From positions 14,923,441 through 14,987,440 of the forward strand of contig NC_088795.1 of NCBI RefSeq assembly GCF_011386835.1: a stretch of DNA of 64,000 nt. The letters run 5' to 3'. Position numbers and translations under genes: made by a program. This DNA is from Chrysemys picta bellii. Its lineage: Eukaryota; Chordata; Testudines; Emydidae. Below are positions 55,645 to 64,000 of this stretch, piece after piece (within the stretch, counting starts at the first letter, position 1; each line of letters starts with the position of its first letter). Below the pieces are notes generated by a model. The model saw nothing but the letters and a program-made list of their open reading frames with translations. It ran no database searches and had not been told where the DNA came from.

Positions 55645-55845
55645 CTTTGGAACAGACCCCAGCTATACTGCAGCTGAGGGTCTGCTCGCTGTTCTTATTG
55701 CTTGTTAGTAACACTCCAGAGAAAGCCATTAATGATCAGCTTTCATATAGCAAAATACAGCATCCACACATCATGTATGATAAACACATCCTGTTGCTAC
55801 TACATTGGATGTACTGGAGATCCCAGTCCTGTTCCCCCTAAAGTC
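55645..55845. other. Unannotated spacer
   Basis: Unique-looking DNA between the CR1 and the hAT MITE. Confidence 0.4.
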
Positions 55846-55854
55846 AGTGCCAGA

Positions 55855-55977
55855 TAGGGTGACCAAATGTCCCGATTTTATCAGGACAGTCCCGATTTTT
55901 GGGTCTTTTTCTTATATAGGCTCCTATTACTCCCCACCCCATTCCCGATTTTTCACTTTTGCTGTCTGGTCACCATA
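55855..55977. mobile_element. Short hAT MITE, TAGGGTGACC ends (copy B)
   Basis: 123 bp, ends TAGGGTGACCAAAT / GTCTGGTCACCATA, flanked by a perfect 8-bp duplication GTGCCAGA (55847-55854 and 55978-55985). Same length as copy A at 50874 and about 90% alike by eye. Confidence 0.9.
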
Positions 55978-55989
55978 GTGCCAGAGGAA

Positions 55990-57170
55990 GAGGATTGGGC
56001 CCATACCTTGCAACTCCTGACTTGGCAGCTCATGCAAGTAAATGTACAACTACAGTACTCTTTGTAAGCTGGTCTCTGGTTGCTTCACAAAAACCAGAAC
56101 CACGTGAGTGTCATCTTAGGAGTCATAATTGCCCTGCTTTTTGTTGGTGAAAGCATGAGTCACTGTTTACTCATGTCTGTCTATTTTTAATAGGTGTTAT
56201 TTGTGGACTTGAACGGCTGCAGCTCATACTTGTTTCTGAGCATTCAGGCTGTATTAGCAACTTTATTAAGGAGAGTGGGAGGCAGTTATTTTAGAATGCA
56301 TGAAATGAATCTCTCCTGTGGGACTGATTCCCTCTGCTCCCCGAGGGCGGGTGACGTAGTGGGCTCACACTGGTTTCCACTCTGTAGCAGAGAACCTCTC
56401 ATCATCATCCTACGACGCCAACACCAGCCTAGGAGAATTTGTATTTGGCCATGATGGATTCAGACACCCCGCAGACTTGTTCTGAATGCTGGAAGACAAG
56501 GAAAATAGCAAATCTGTCCCAATCAGTCTCAGTACACTGACTTCCTGAAGACCGAGTCTCTGAAGGGATGCAGCCGTGTGTGCGCTCTCTTTGCACTCCA
56601 ATGAGCTCCAGGGGAATATTACTTCTATGAAGCAAAGGGCTTCTCAGAGCTTCCCCGGGATGGTGTAACTCTGCATGGCTCCCAATGTGAGGCCCTGGTG
56701 GGGTCCTTTGGTATCTCTGTTGTATCTGTGCTGGTGCCCATCACTGTGGCATCTGAGCACTATACGAAATGCAAAACTGTTTTGTCAGTGTACCCAATTC
56801 TACTGTCTACCACAAGCAGGAGAGTAATTCACTCCTACCATTAGCCACGCCTGCATAGGGCCAAAACAGGAACCCTCCCAACTGTGTCCCAGCAGAGCAG
56901 AGAACGTCTGATCCAACTATGGACCTTGCCCTGAGGTCTGAAAGCACTTACACCTGAGCACTGATAGACTGGGGGTGGGGGTGGGGGAGGGGAGTTTCCC
57001 AGCTGTCAGCCCCTGAGTTCAGCCTTGGAGATGGAGTGACCCAAGAATGCCTCACAGATCCCAGATGTTGATGGGAGGTCAGAAGAGAGGCAGAATCTCA
57101 AGGTCACTAATACGGCATTTAGGCTTCTTAAACCTACAGTTTAGAAAGGGAAGAGGGCAATGTGAATTCT
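55990..57170. other. Unannotated stretch
   Basis: No gene or clear element. A G-rich run near 56968-56995. Confidence 0.5.
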
Positions 57171-57174
57171 TGGA

Positions 57175-57262
57175 GCCTGATTCTGCTCTCGCACCAATTT
57201 TAAACTCATGTAACTTCATTGACTCCGATAGAGGTCCTCCTTCTTTACAGCCGTGTATGTAA
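57175..57262. repeat. Palindromic MITE fragment, GATTCTGCTCTC type
   Basis: 'gagcctgattctgctctcgc' and hinge 'cttcattgactccgatagag', then 'ctttacagccgtgtatgta'; a decayed member of the 5066 family. Confidence 0.5.
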
Positions 57263-57264
57263 GA

Positions 57265-57640
57265 GCGGGCCTCCAAAATGTGCCGTCATACGTTGTGCAG
57301 AGTGCAGTACAGTTATTGGGAAGTGAGAGCGGCTTTGTAAACTGAACGGCTCTGTTTATCGCCAGCTGAGCCTGCAGTGCAGCAATCCAAACCACTGATC
57401 CCCCAGGCTGCCCTGCCAAAGAGTTTGACCCTAATCTGAAGGGATTTTTCTTTCTTTCGAGTAAAAAGTGTGACTTAATCACCATAGGACCACGAACCAT
57501 TCCTAAGAGCAAAATTATGTCTGGTGACTTGTCTTCTGGACAGGGTGTAATTCTAGGACCGAGCAAACGCAAAACACTTCTTTCGTGATTTAGGGCTGAC
57601 AGGAAATTGGATTTAAAAAATAGACTTAAAAGCCAGTTTT
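57265..57640. other. Unannotated stretch
   Basis: Nothing recognised. Confidence 0.4.
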
Positions 57641-57644
57641 TATG

Positions 57645-57810
57645 TACATTGGGCCTGATCTAGCAGCCCTTCTCATGTGAGTAATGCTTATCTAGGAGAG
57701 TAGTCCCCTTGATAACAAGGCCACGTTACAAGTCACATTGTTTAATGTGAATACAGGTACTCTGCTGGGTGAGCATTACTCACGTGAGTAAGGCTTGCGG
57801 CAGTGTGTCT
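57645..57810. repeat. Palindromic MITE, CTCATGTGAGTAATGCT arms
   Basis: Arms 57672-57689 and 57771-57788 are complementary at 16 of 18 positions. Ends 'gggcctgatctagcagccc' and 'taaggcttgcggcagtg' are partly inverted. Confidence 0.7.
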
Positions 57811-57814
57811 TCAA

Positions 57815-58180
57815 TAATGACGCTTTGCACTTCTCTGGTAGACCTAATCTCTCCTCATGTGGTTCTGCCGCAGTGATAGCCAATTGCAGTGCTTAAACTA
57901 ACAGCCCCCTGGTTGGCATGGGAGGGGGCTGGAATTGGGGCAATTTCTGGACCCGCTGCTCTCCACTTGATTTGACAAAACTCAGAATCATTGACTTGCA
58001 AGAGCACGCTTTCTCTTTTCCTTACTTTCCCAAGCCTTTTGGCAAGAGGGAGGTCAGATGAGGGGCGTTATTACTTGGCTGGGAGGTTTGTGTTGTGTGG
58101 GATGGGTGCGATTTGGATGGGCTTCAGGACAGGCGCTATTAGAGGAGTTTGAAGAAGGAAATAAAATGTCACCCGCTGTC
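57815..58180. other. Unannotated stretch
   Basis: Nothing recognised. Confidence 0.4.
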
Positions 58181-58184
58181 TTGG

Positions 58185-58396
58185 GGCTCATCTACACGGT
58201 CTGTTAGTCCACGGCAAGCCAGAGTGTGAACGTACAACATGGCGGCCTGCCACACACTAATTGGCCATATGGACCCCGCTACCACACACTAAAAGTTCTG
58301 CAGTGCGCTGCTTCAAGCAGTACACAACAGGCTCATGTGCTGTGCATTCACACCCTGGCTTGCTGAGTGCCAGCAGACTGTGCAGATAAGCCCTTA
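58185..58396. mobile_element. MITE with GGGCTCATCTACAC ends
   Basis: Left GGGCTCATCTACACGGTCTG; right GCAGATAAGCCC, imperfectly inverted. Inner words 'cacacactaattggccatat' and 'ccacacactaaaagttctgc' recur, and 'ccagagtgtgaacgtac' pairs with 'attcacaccctggcttg'. Related to the GGTCTACACTA group by its ends only. Confidence 0.55.
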
Positions 58397-58399
58397 GAG

Positions 58400-60065
58400 A
58401 CCACTCTGGCAACCAGGGATTGCTGGGACATAAGACAACCCCAGTCATGTCCCTTTCTCCAACCATGTCCCCATCATTGGTGGTTGGAGGGGCGGGGCGG
58501 GGGGGTCTGTGTTTCCCAAGCTTTCCCTGATTGTGGGGTTGAATTCTTCAATGGTTGGCATAGGGGAAGTTTTGCACCTCTGGAGCTGTGCTAATCAACC
58601 CCTATCCAGGGGATAATCTGTCATTACTGCAGAATTTTGTGTGATCATTATAGGATACTGTAGCTTTTTTTTTTTTTTTATAAGGGCATCTCAGAATCCA
58701 TGCATAGTTTTGCATTGACAATGCAATTGGAATATTCAGGGAGGAGGCAGGTCCCACCATGAAATACCTGGCTCCTACTAAATATCAGAAATGGGAATGA
58801 AAACAAAGGAAGCTCCTTGCTATTTCCAAGTTATAAATTTAAACTACACCAAACTTCCCCGGCATGCCTGTCGGAATAGGACACATTCCTGAAGCTCAAC
58901 CCCAGTGCGGGGAGAGCTGTGCCGGCCTGCAAACGAGACACAAATGAGCTGCCAGGAGAAGGCTTCTGCTCTTGAATAAACACATCTATGAAACAGTAAA
59001 TAAACCACGTTGCTTTAGATGAATGCGAGAGCGTGGCCAGTTTGTCGTAAATGTGAATTTAGGTCATGCTTGAGGTTCAGGAGTGCAAGATGCCGACAGG
59101 GAGTGACTCTGTTAATAATGAGTTTTTTTCAAAGGGTAGGTAAATCCGTCTCTATAATATTTCACTCAGACAGCTTGTAATTTGACTTGGAACACTTCTG
59201 AGAAACGCACCAGAAAGCCATCGGGGCACTGAAAAGTCTATCTCCAGTTTCCCCAGTTTCTCTTTTGATGTTAGGTCAAAGCACATTTTCAAAGGCAATG
59301 AAAACACCCCCAGCACTGAGGAAAATTCATTGTAAAGTACTAATTATTGAGGTTTGTTAAGGGAGATCATATGACTACTTCTGGTGCACTAAATAGGATT
59401 AAAGCATCCTCAGAATCAAACAGCAAACATAAAACACTACCAAACACCCCCCCTCCCCCAAGCTCGCTGAATCTGCCCCATGGTTCTTCACAGAATATAT
59501 AATTTGAGACCGGTATCATCAAAGTCACCTTTCATAATGTCCCTGGTGGAAAACTATTGATCACAACACCATGTCCGTTCCTTTGTTTGAAGTTTAGATC
59601 TTGTGTTTTCAAATGTGCTGAGCTTCTATTTAGGCATCAGAATAAGGGCCAGATTTTTCAACAGCTCCGCACCCCCATGCGCCTCGTGAAAAAGGTGCCC
59701 TTTCCTGAGGGCCGTAAATGGGAGCTGAACTCTTTTTTTTTTTTTTTTTTTTTTTAAATGTGGCCCTGAGTATGAACACTGAGGCACTGGCAATCCAGCC
59801 CTGCGAACAGGAGCTTCTTCACCCCCTATCTCTGGTGTGAAACGTAGCAGCTGTTTAACAGTGCAGGGTAGGGCTCTGCAGCAGTTCAGAGCAGAAAGTG
59901 AAGACTATCTTCTCCAGCTGAAATTAGAGGAGGGTTTCAGCGTCTGTAATGTGATTTCCCAAACTGAAATTTGGCCTGGACACCACCCACAATCCAAGGA
60001 TCTCAAAGGACTTCAGACGTTAACAAAATACATTTCACTATATGAGGTACATGCTTCCCTGTAAC
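58400..60065. other. Unannotated stretch with T-runs
   Basis: T15 at 58665-58679 and T23 at 59733-59755. 'tttttcaacagctccgcacc' near 59653 looks like part of a palindromic MITE cut by the T23 run. No gene. Confidence 0.45.
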
Positions 60066-60072
60066 TAAGGGG

Positions 60073-60469
60073 AAGCCTCCACTACAAAATTAAGTTGCCT
60101 AAGTTATGTCAACGTACTGCCACTGCAGTAATTAGATTGCTTTTGCACGTCCATGCTATGCTCCTTGTGTCGGCAGTGCACGTCCTCACCAGGAGTGCTT
60201 GCACCAATTTAACTGTCAGTGGGGGGCATAGTGGGACAGTTTCTGAAAGGCAGCAGCAGTCGATGTAAATCATGCAGTGTCTACACAGACACTGCGTTGC
60301 CCTAACTACATTGATCTAAGCGCTATACCTCTCGCGGAGGTGGAGTTATTAAGTCGGAGTAGTGGGCAACTTACACGGACGGGAGCGACATTTTAGTGTA
60401 GATGCTTACAGAGTTAGGTTGACAGAAGCTGCCTTACGTCGACCTAACTCTGTAGTGTAGACCAGGGCA
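60073..60469. mobile_element. MITE with GGTCTACACTA-type ends (copy 4)
   Basis: Left AAGCCTCCACTACAAAATTA; right CTCTGTAGTGTAGACCAGGG. A 16-bp hairpin with one mismatch (60408-60423 with 60438-60453) lies just inside the right end, in the same place as in copies 1-3. Interior 'ctctcgcggaggtggagtta' resembles copy 1 'ccagcggaggtgggagtaag'. Confidence 0.7.
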
Positions 60470-60474
60470 TAGTA

Positions 60475-61520
60475 ACAGCTATTATCAAACTGGGGCACTG
60501 CTTAATACTGACGCAGAGAGCCAGGTACTAACTTCCTCAGGTGGAGTAGCACTGTACTCCCAAATTGGTCCCAGGGACTTCAAAAGGAATAACATACTAT
60601 TCAATATGAGTAAGGGTAGCACAATCTAACCCAAAGGGATTATGGCCACCTATTAGGAATTCATATGGAGCGGTTCTGTGAGCGTTAAGGATTCTTAACA
60701 GTTCTCAGGTGAGGCCTTTAATCACCAATTCCTACTTAGTCCTTGAGTGGTGGTCTCCTACCCAAGTACTGACCTGGCCCAGCCTCGCTTATCCTGAAAG
60801 TACTGACATGATCATTGCACCAGGCACTCAGGCTGCAAGCTCTGATGCTGACTTCCTCTATCAGAATGTGTGCTTGTTATAATCACTGCTAATTAATTCC
60901 CAGCTGGAAAGACCGTGGCCCGCTGCCTGAAGGTTTGTACCTGGGCTCTCAGAAACGCATAACGCTTAAACAAACCACCGCCAGTTACAGCGAGTCTGAG
61001 GTTTTAGAGGGCAAGCTGTAGTTGTTAGATTTTTATCATGGGCAAGAACAAATGCCTGTTGCTGAGAAGCTTTTATGATTATAGCCCAGGAAGGGATTTT
61101 GTTTCGTTGCCTGAGAAAAGTTCTGGAAAACTGTTTGCACATCTCAGTTGCATATTTCACATGGTGTAATTACACGGGACCCATGTGTCTCATAATGGAA
61201 TGAGCATGAACCGGCAATACACACTATAGATTTTACAGTGGAACAGGCCCTATAAAATACAGCCCCTGGCTTGGTTGCTGCACAATCTAGGGCAATTATG
61301 TTAATTTGATTGGCTAGCAAAAGTCACGTCAGGCTTTAGCAGAATGAATGTAACATTCAAGGCTCTGTTGAGCAGAAATGGTCCCCTGGCCCCAAGGAAA
61401 TCAGGACTAAGCAGTCTGTTAGTGGTGGGGGCATTGGGAAGGATTATACTGAAATCTCCACTCTGCCAGTAGCTCTCGGTGAAAGAATTCCACACAGATG
61501 GCAGCCAGTTTGTGACTGCT
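60475..61520. other. Unannotated stretch
   Basis: No element or gene recognised. Confidence 0.5.
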
Positions 61521-61534
61521 TGACTACTTTATAC

Positions 61535-62455
61535 CAGAGGTGGGCAAACTATGATCCGCGGGCCACGTCCAGCCCACGGGACTGTTCTGCCCAGCCCCTG
61601 AGCTCCTGGCCCGGGAAGCTAGCCCTGACCCCTCCCCTGCTGTTCCCCCTCCCCGCAGCCTCAGCTCACTGCGTGGCTGGTTCCAGCCGAGCGGCACGGC
61701 TGCCTGTCCTGGTGCAGCCGTGCCACCAGCCACTGGTGCTCCAGGGAGCGCGGTAAGAGGGCAGGGAGCGGGGGAGGGGGGTTGGATAGAGGACAAGGGA
61801 GTTCGGTGGGTGGTCAGGGGCTTGGGGTGTGGATGGGGTGGGGGCGGTCCGAGGGCGGGGAACAGGGGGGTTGAATGGGGGTGGGCTTTCCGGGGGCAGT
61901 CAGGGAGAAGGGGTGGTTAAATGGGGCAGGGGTTCTGGGGGGGACAGTCATGAAGAAGGGGGGGTTGGATGGGGCAGCAGGGGGCAGTCAGGGCGGGGGT
62001 TCCAGGGGCAGTCAGGGGACAGGGAAAAGGGGTGTTTGGATGGGGCAGGGCTCCCAGGAGGGGCAGTCAGGAAGAAGGGGGGGTTGAATGGGGCAGTGAG
62101 GGGCAGCGGTGGGGGGCAGTTAGGGGCAGGGGGTCTGGGGATGGTCAGGGAGAAGAGGTGGTTGGATGGGGCAGGAGTCCCAGGGGGGCAGTCAGGAAGG
62201 AGAGGGTGGGTTGGATAGAGTAGCAGGAGGCAGTTAGGGGCAGGGCATCCGGAAGCGGTCAGGGGACAGAGAGCGGGGGGGGGGGAGGGGTTGGATGGGG
62301 CAGGATTCCTGGGGCGAGAAGCAGGGGGGTCAGATAGGGGGCAGGGGCCGGACCATGCCTGGCTGTTTGGGGAGGCACAGCCTCCGCTAAGCAGCCCTCC
62401 ATACAATTTCTGAAACCCGATGCGGCCCTTGGGCCAAAAAGTTTGCCCACCCCTG
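61535..62455. mobile_element. 921-bp hAT-type element with internal minisatellite
   Basis: Ends CAGAGGTGGGCAAACTATGA and AAAGTTTGCCCACCCCTG are inverted. The flanks CTTTATAC at 61527-61534 and 62456-62463 form a perfect 8-bp target duplication. 61560-61760 is GC-rich unique element sequence; 61760-62330 is a G-rich tandem array; the last 100 bp return to element sequence. No transposase. Glycine- or proline-rich frames inside come from the array. Confidence 0.93.
61760..62330 (+). repeat. G-rich minisatellite inside the hAT element
   Basis: Units of about 50-60 bp built on 'ggggcagtcagggagaagg', 'ggttggatggggcaggg' and a G-run recur roughly ten times with variation. The complement resembles the C-rich interior of the element at 12998-13661. 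Confidence 0.85.
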
Positions 62456-62469
62456 CTTTATACAGTTGC

Positions 62470-63120
62470 TGAGCAAGGTGTGTCATGTGTGGGATTCTTC
62501 CGTGGAGAGACGCTGCAAGAGTGGACATTTCCGTCTAAACTCTCCCCACTATCCCCACCCCTAGCGTACTGCTTAATCCTCATTCCTATATACCCAAAAA
62601 CTCACCTTGCACGGCCGAGGAAGCTATTTCTGGATATCAGAATTAATCCCTCTCTGTTCTAGAGAGTTGATGGCATATCCCCTTCATGGTAGGTATTGGA
62701 GCTATTTTGACTTTCCTGGATGCTAATCTGGCCTTTATTAATCAAACTTGATGGACATGCTAATTCTGTAATATAACTAAAGTCATGCCCATCTAATAAG
62801 CTGGCGTTGTGCCCCGTCAGGTGGTAACATACCAGTGTTTCCTGGGGACAGGCGAAGAAGCACAGTCTGCAGAACATGGAAAGTAACATTTCTCCTGCAA
62901 GACCACCGTCGTGGCAGACACATTCAGGTCACAGGCTTCATTATTAGTGGTCATAGCTAACACTTACAGCAGTTACGCCATCACCCACAGCCTTTCTCCT
63001 CTGTCCCATTTTCCAGTGCATCCCAGGATTGGGAAGGTGGCACATGGATGTGTTTGGTATGTGCGTCTTGCTAACCAGTAGATTTCTCAGGCTGGTAGCA
63101 TGGAAGTGGTAGTTAGAGCA
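62470..63120. other. Unannotated stretch
   Basis: Nothing recognised. Confidence 0.45.
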
Positions 63121-63124
63121 GAAG

Positions 63125-63412
63125 CTGGCAACCTTGTCTACATGGAAAGTAGCACTGGTTTAACTTAAGGTGTGAATTCAAGCTGATTCTAGCTAAACTA
63201 ATGCAAAACGCTGTGTAAACACTGATTTCAGTTTAGGAATGACTCATATTAGTTCAATTTAAGATGATTAGGAACACATTTAAGCTAAGCCAAAACAAGA
63301 CACACTTAAGTCAAAATAAGACTGTCCACGCAGCCTATTTCACTGGTTTAACTGTATGAGTTTAAAAGCCAATTTAAATTAAACCAATGCTACCCTCTTG
63401 TGAAGACAAAGC
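63125..63412. mobile_element. MITE with TTGTCTACA-type ends
   Basis: Left ACCTTGTCTACATGGAAAGT; right CTTGTGAAGACAAAGCCC, inverted with mismatches. The interior has 'actggtttaac' twice (63154, 63341) and 'ttaagct'/'agcttaa'-like words. A more distant relative of copies 1-4; I see no matching right-end hairpin. Confidence 0.6.
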
Positions 63413-63414
63413 CC

Positions 63415-63590
63415 TGGGCCTCAGTTGGCCTGGTTTCTATCCCCAGCTCTTCCACAGGCTTGCTGTGTGAATTTTGGACAAATCCCTTATCCTCTCGGGG
63501 CATAAATTTCCCCGTCTATAAAATGGAGATAAGAGTAATCGCCACTTTTGTAAAGCTCTTAGAGTTCCTTGAATAAAAGACATGTTATGA
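63415..63590 (+). mobile_element. MIR-like SINE
   Basis: 'ctatccccagctcttccaca', 'ttggacaaatcccttatcct', 'aatttccccgtctataaaat', 'ggagataagagtaatcgcca', 'gtaaagctcttagagttcct'. Clear core order. Confidence 0.8.
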
Positions 63591-63594
63591 GCAA

Positions 63595-64000
63595 GATCAT
63601 CGACTGGTGGAAACTGACCTGTATCTCCATGGAGTTACTCATCTCTTGAGGGGAACAACTATATTTCTATAGGCTCCATCTGCTCTTCTGTTTGGAGTCT
63701 AAAATGATTTTTTTCCCCTTCAGCAGTGGATGTACATCACACTTCCCTACTGGTTTGCAGTCCTCCCTTTTGCTCAGCATCTGTGTGCTGCTAGCAGCTT
63801 GCAAAGGTGTGAGAGTTAAGTGGTGTGTTAAAGGTCTTTGCATGAGGGCTAGACTTGGTATTCATGCTCTGGTGCAAAACAGGAAGAACAACAGAGAACG
63901 CTGAACAGGGCCTTTCAGCATGAATCAGCTGCGAGCACAGAAACAGCCCTCAAGGAAGACAGAGGGCAAAAAGGGGGGGAACGGGTCACTAAGGGATGAG
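63595..64000. other. Unannotated end of window
   Basis: No element or gene recognised. Confidence 0.4.

Noticed and set aside
61829..62406. Glycine-rich and proline-rich frames on both strands
   Set aside because: All are readings of the G-rich minisatellite in the hAT element.

Overview
The window looks like vertebrate nuclear DNA, most likely from a turtle (Testudines, probably Cryptodira). The evidence is the mix of transposable elements. There is a 5'-truncated CR1 LINE with a readable ORF2 C-terminus and a Pol III SINE of the tortoise tRNA-Lys/CR1-tail type. There are many old CORE-SINE/MIR-like copies and several families of short DNA transposons with inverted ends. There are also short elements that I read as Penelope-like retroelements. 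A bird is unlikely because of the number of DNA transposons; a crocodilian is harder to exclude.

I find no host protein-coding exon I can defend. The open reading frames are short, lack recognisable domains, and mostly sit in GC-rich minisatellites, palindromic elements or LTR-like DNA. The one readable protein is the last 128 residues of CR1 ORF2 (minus strand, 55.2-55.6 kb). The window is therefore intergenic or one long intron, and the annotation is mainly a transposon map.

Layout. 0-4 kb: CORE-SINE, a hairpin-bearing MITE, a 1-kb GC-rich element, a mariner-type MITE and more SINE pieces. 4-12 kb: sparse, with palindromic MITEs. 13 kb: a 660-bp GC-rich element with a direct flanking repeat and an 87/88-bp tandem repeat. 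18-21 kb: a SINE with a tRNA-Tyr head that keeps a tRNA intron, and two Penelope-like traces, one a nearly perfect hairpin with a 12-bp target duplication. 24-27 kb: SINEs and minus-strand LTR-like DNA. 29.9-30.5 kb: a CORE-SINE split by a MITE. 33-41 kb: MITEs, an LTR-like piece, the second mariner-type MITE and another split CORE-SINE. 41-46 kb: a 40-bp exact direct repeat, the tortoise-type SINE and an old LINE tail. 49-56 kb: two short hAT MITEs with 8-bp target duplications, a second Penelope-like copy with a 12-bp duplication and the CR1. 57-64 kb: MITEs, a 921-bp hAT-type element with a perfect 8-bp duplication, and a MIR-like SINE.

The most interesting signals are structural: hammerhead-ribozyme-like motifs in the Penelope-like copies, compensatory changes between hairpins of two MITE copies, an intron-retaining tRNA-Tyr SINE, and a related GC-rich minisatellite carried inside elements with different ends. 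Family names come from recalled consensus features and were not checked by any search.
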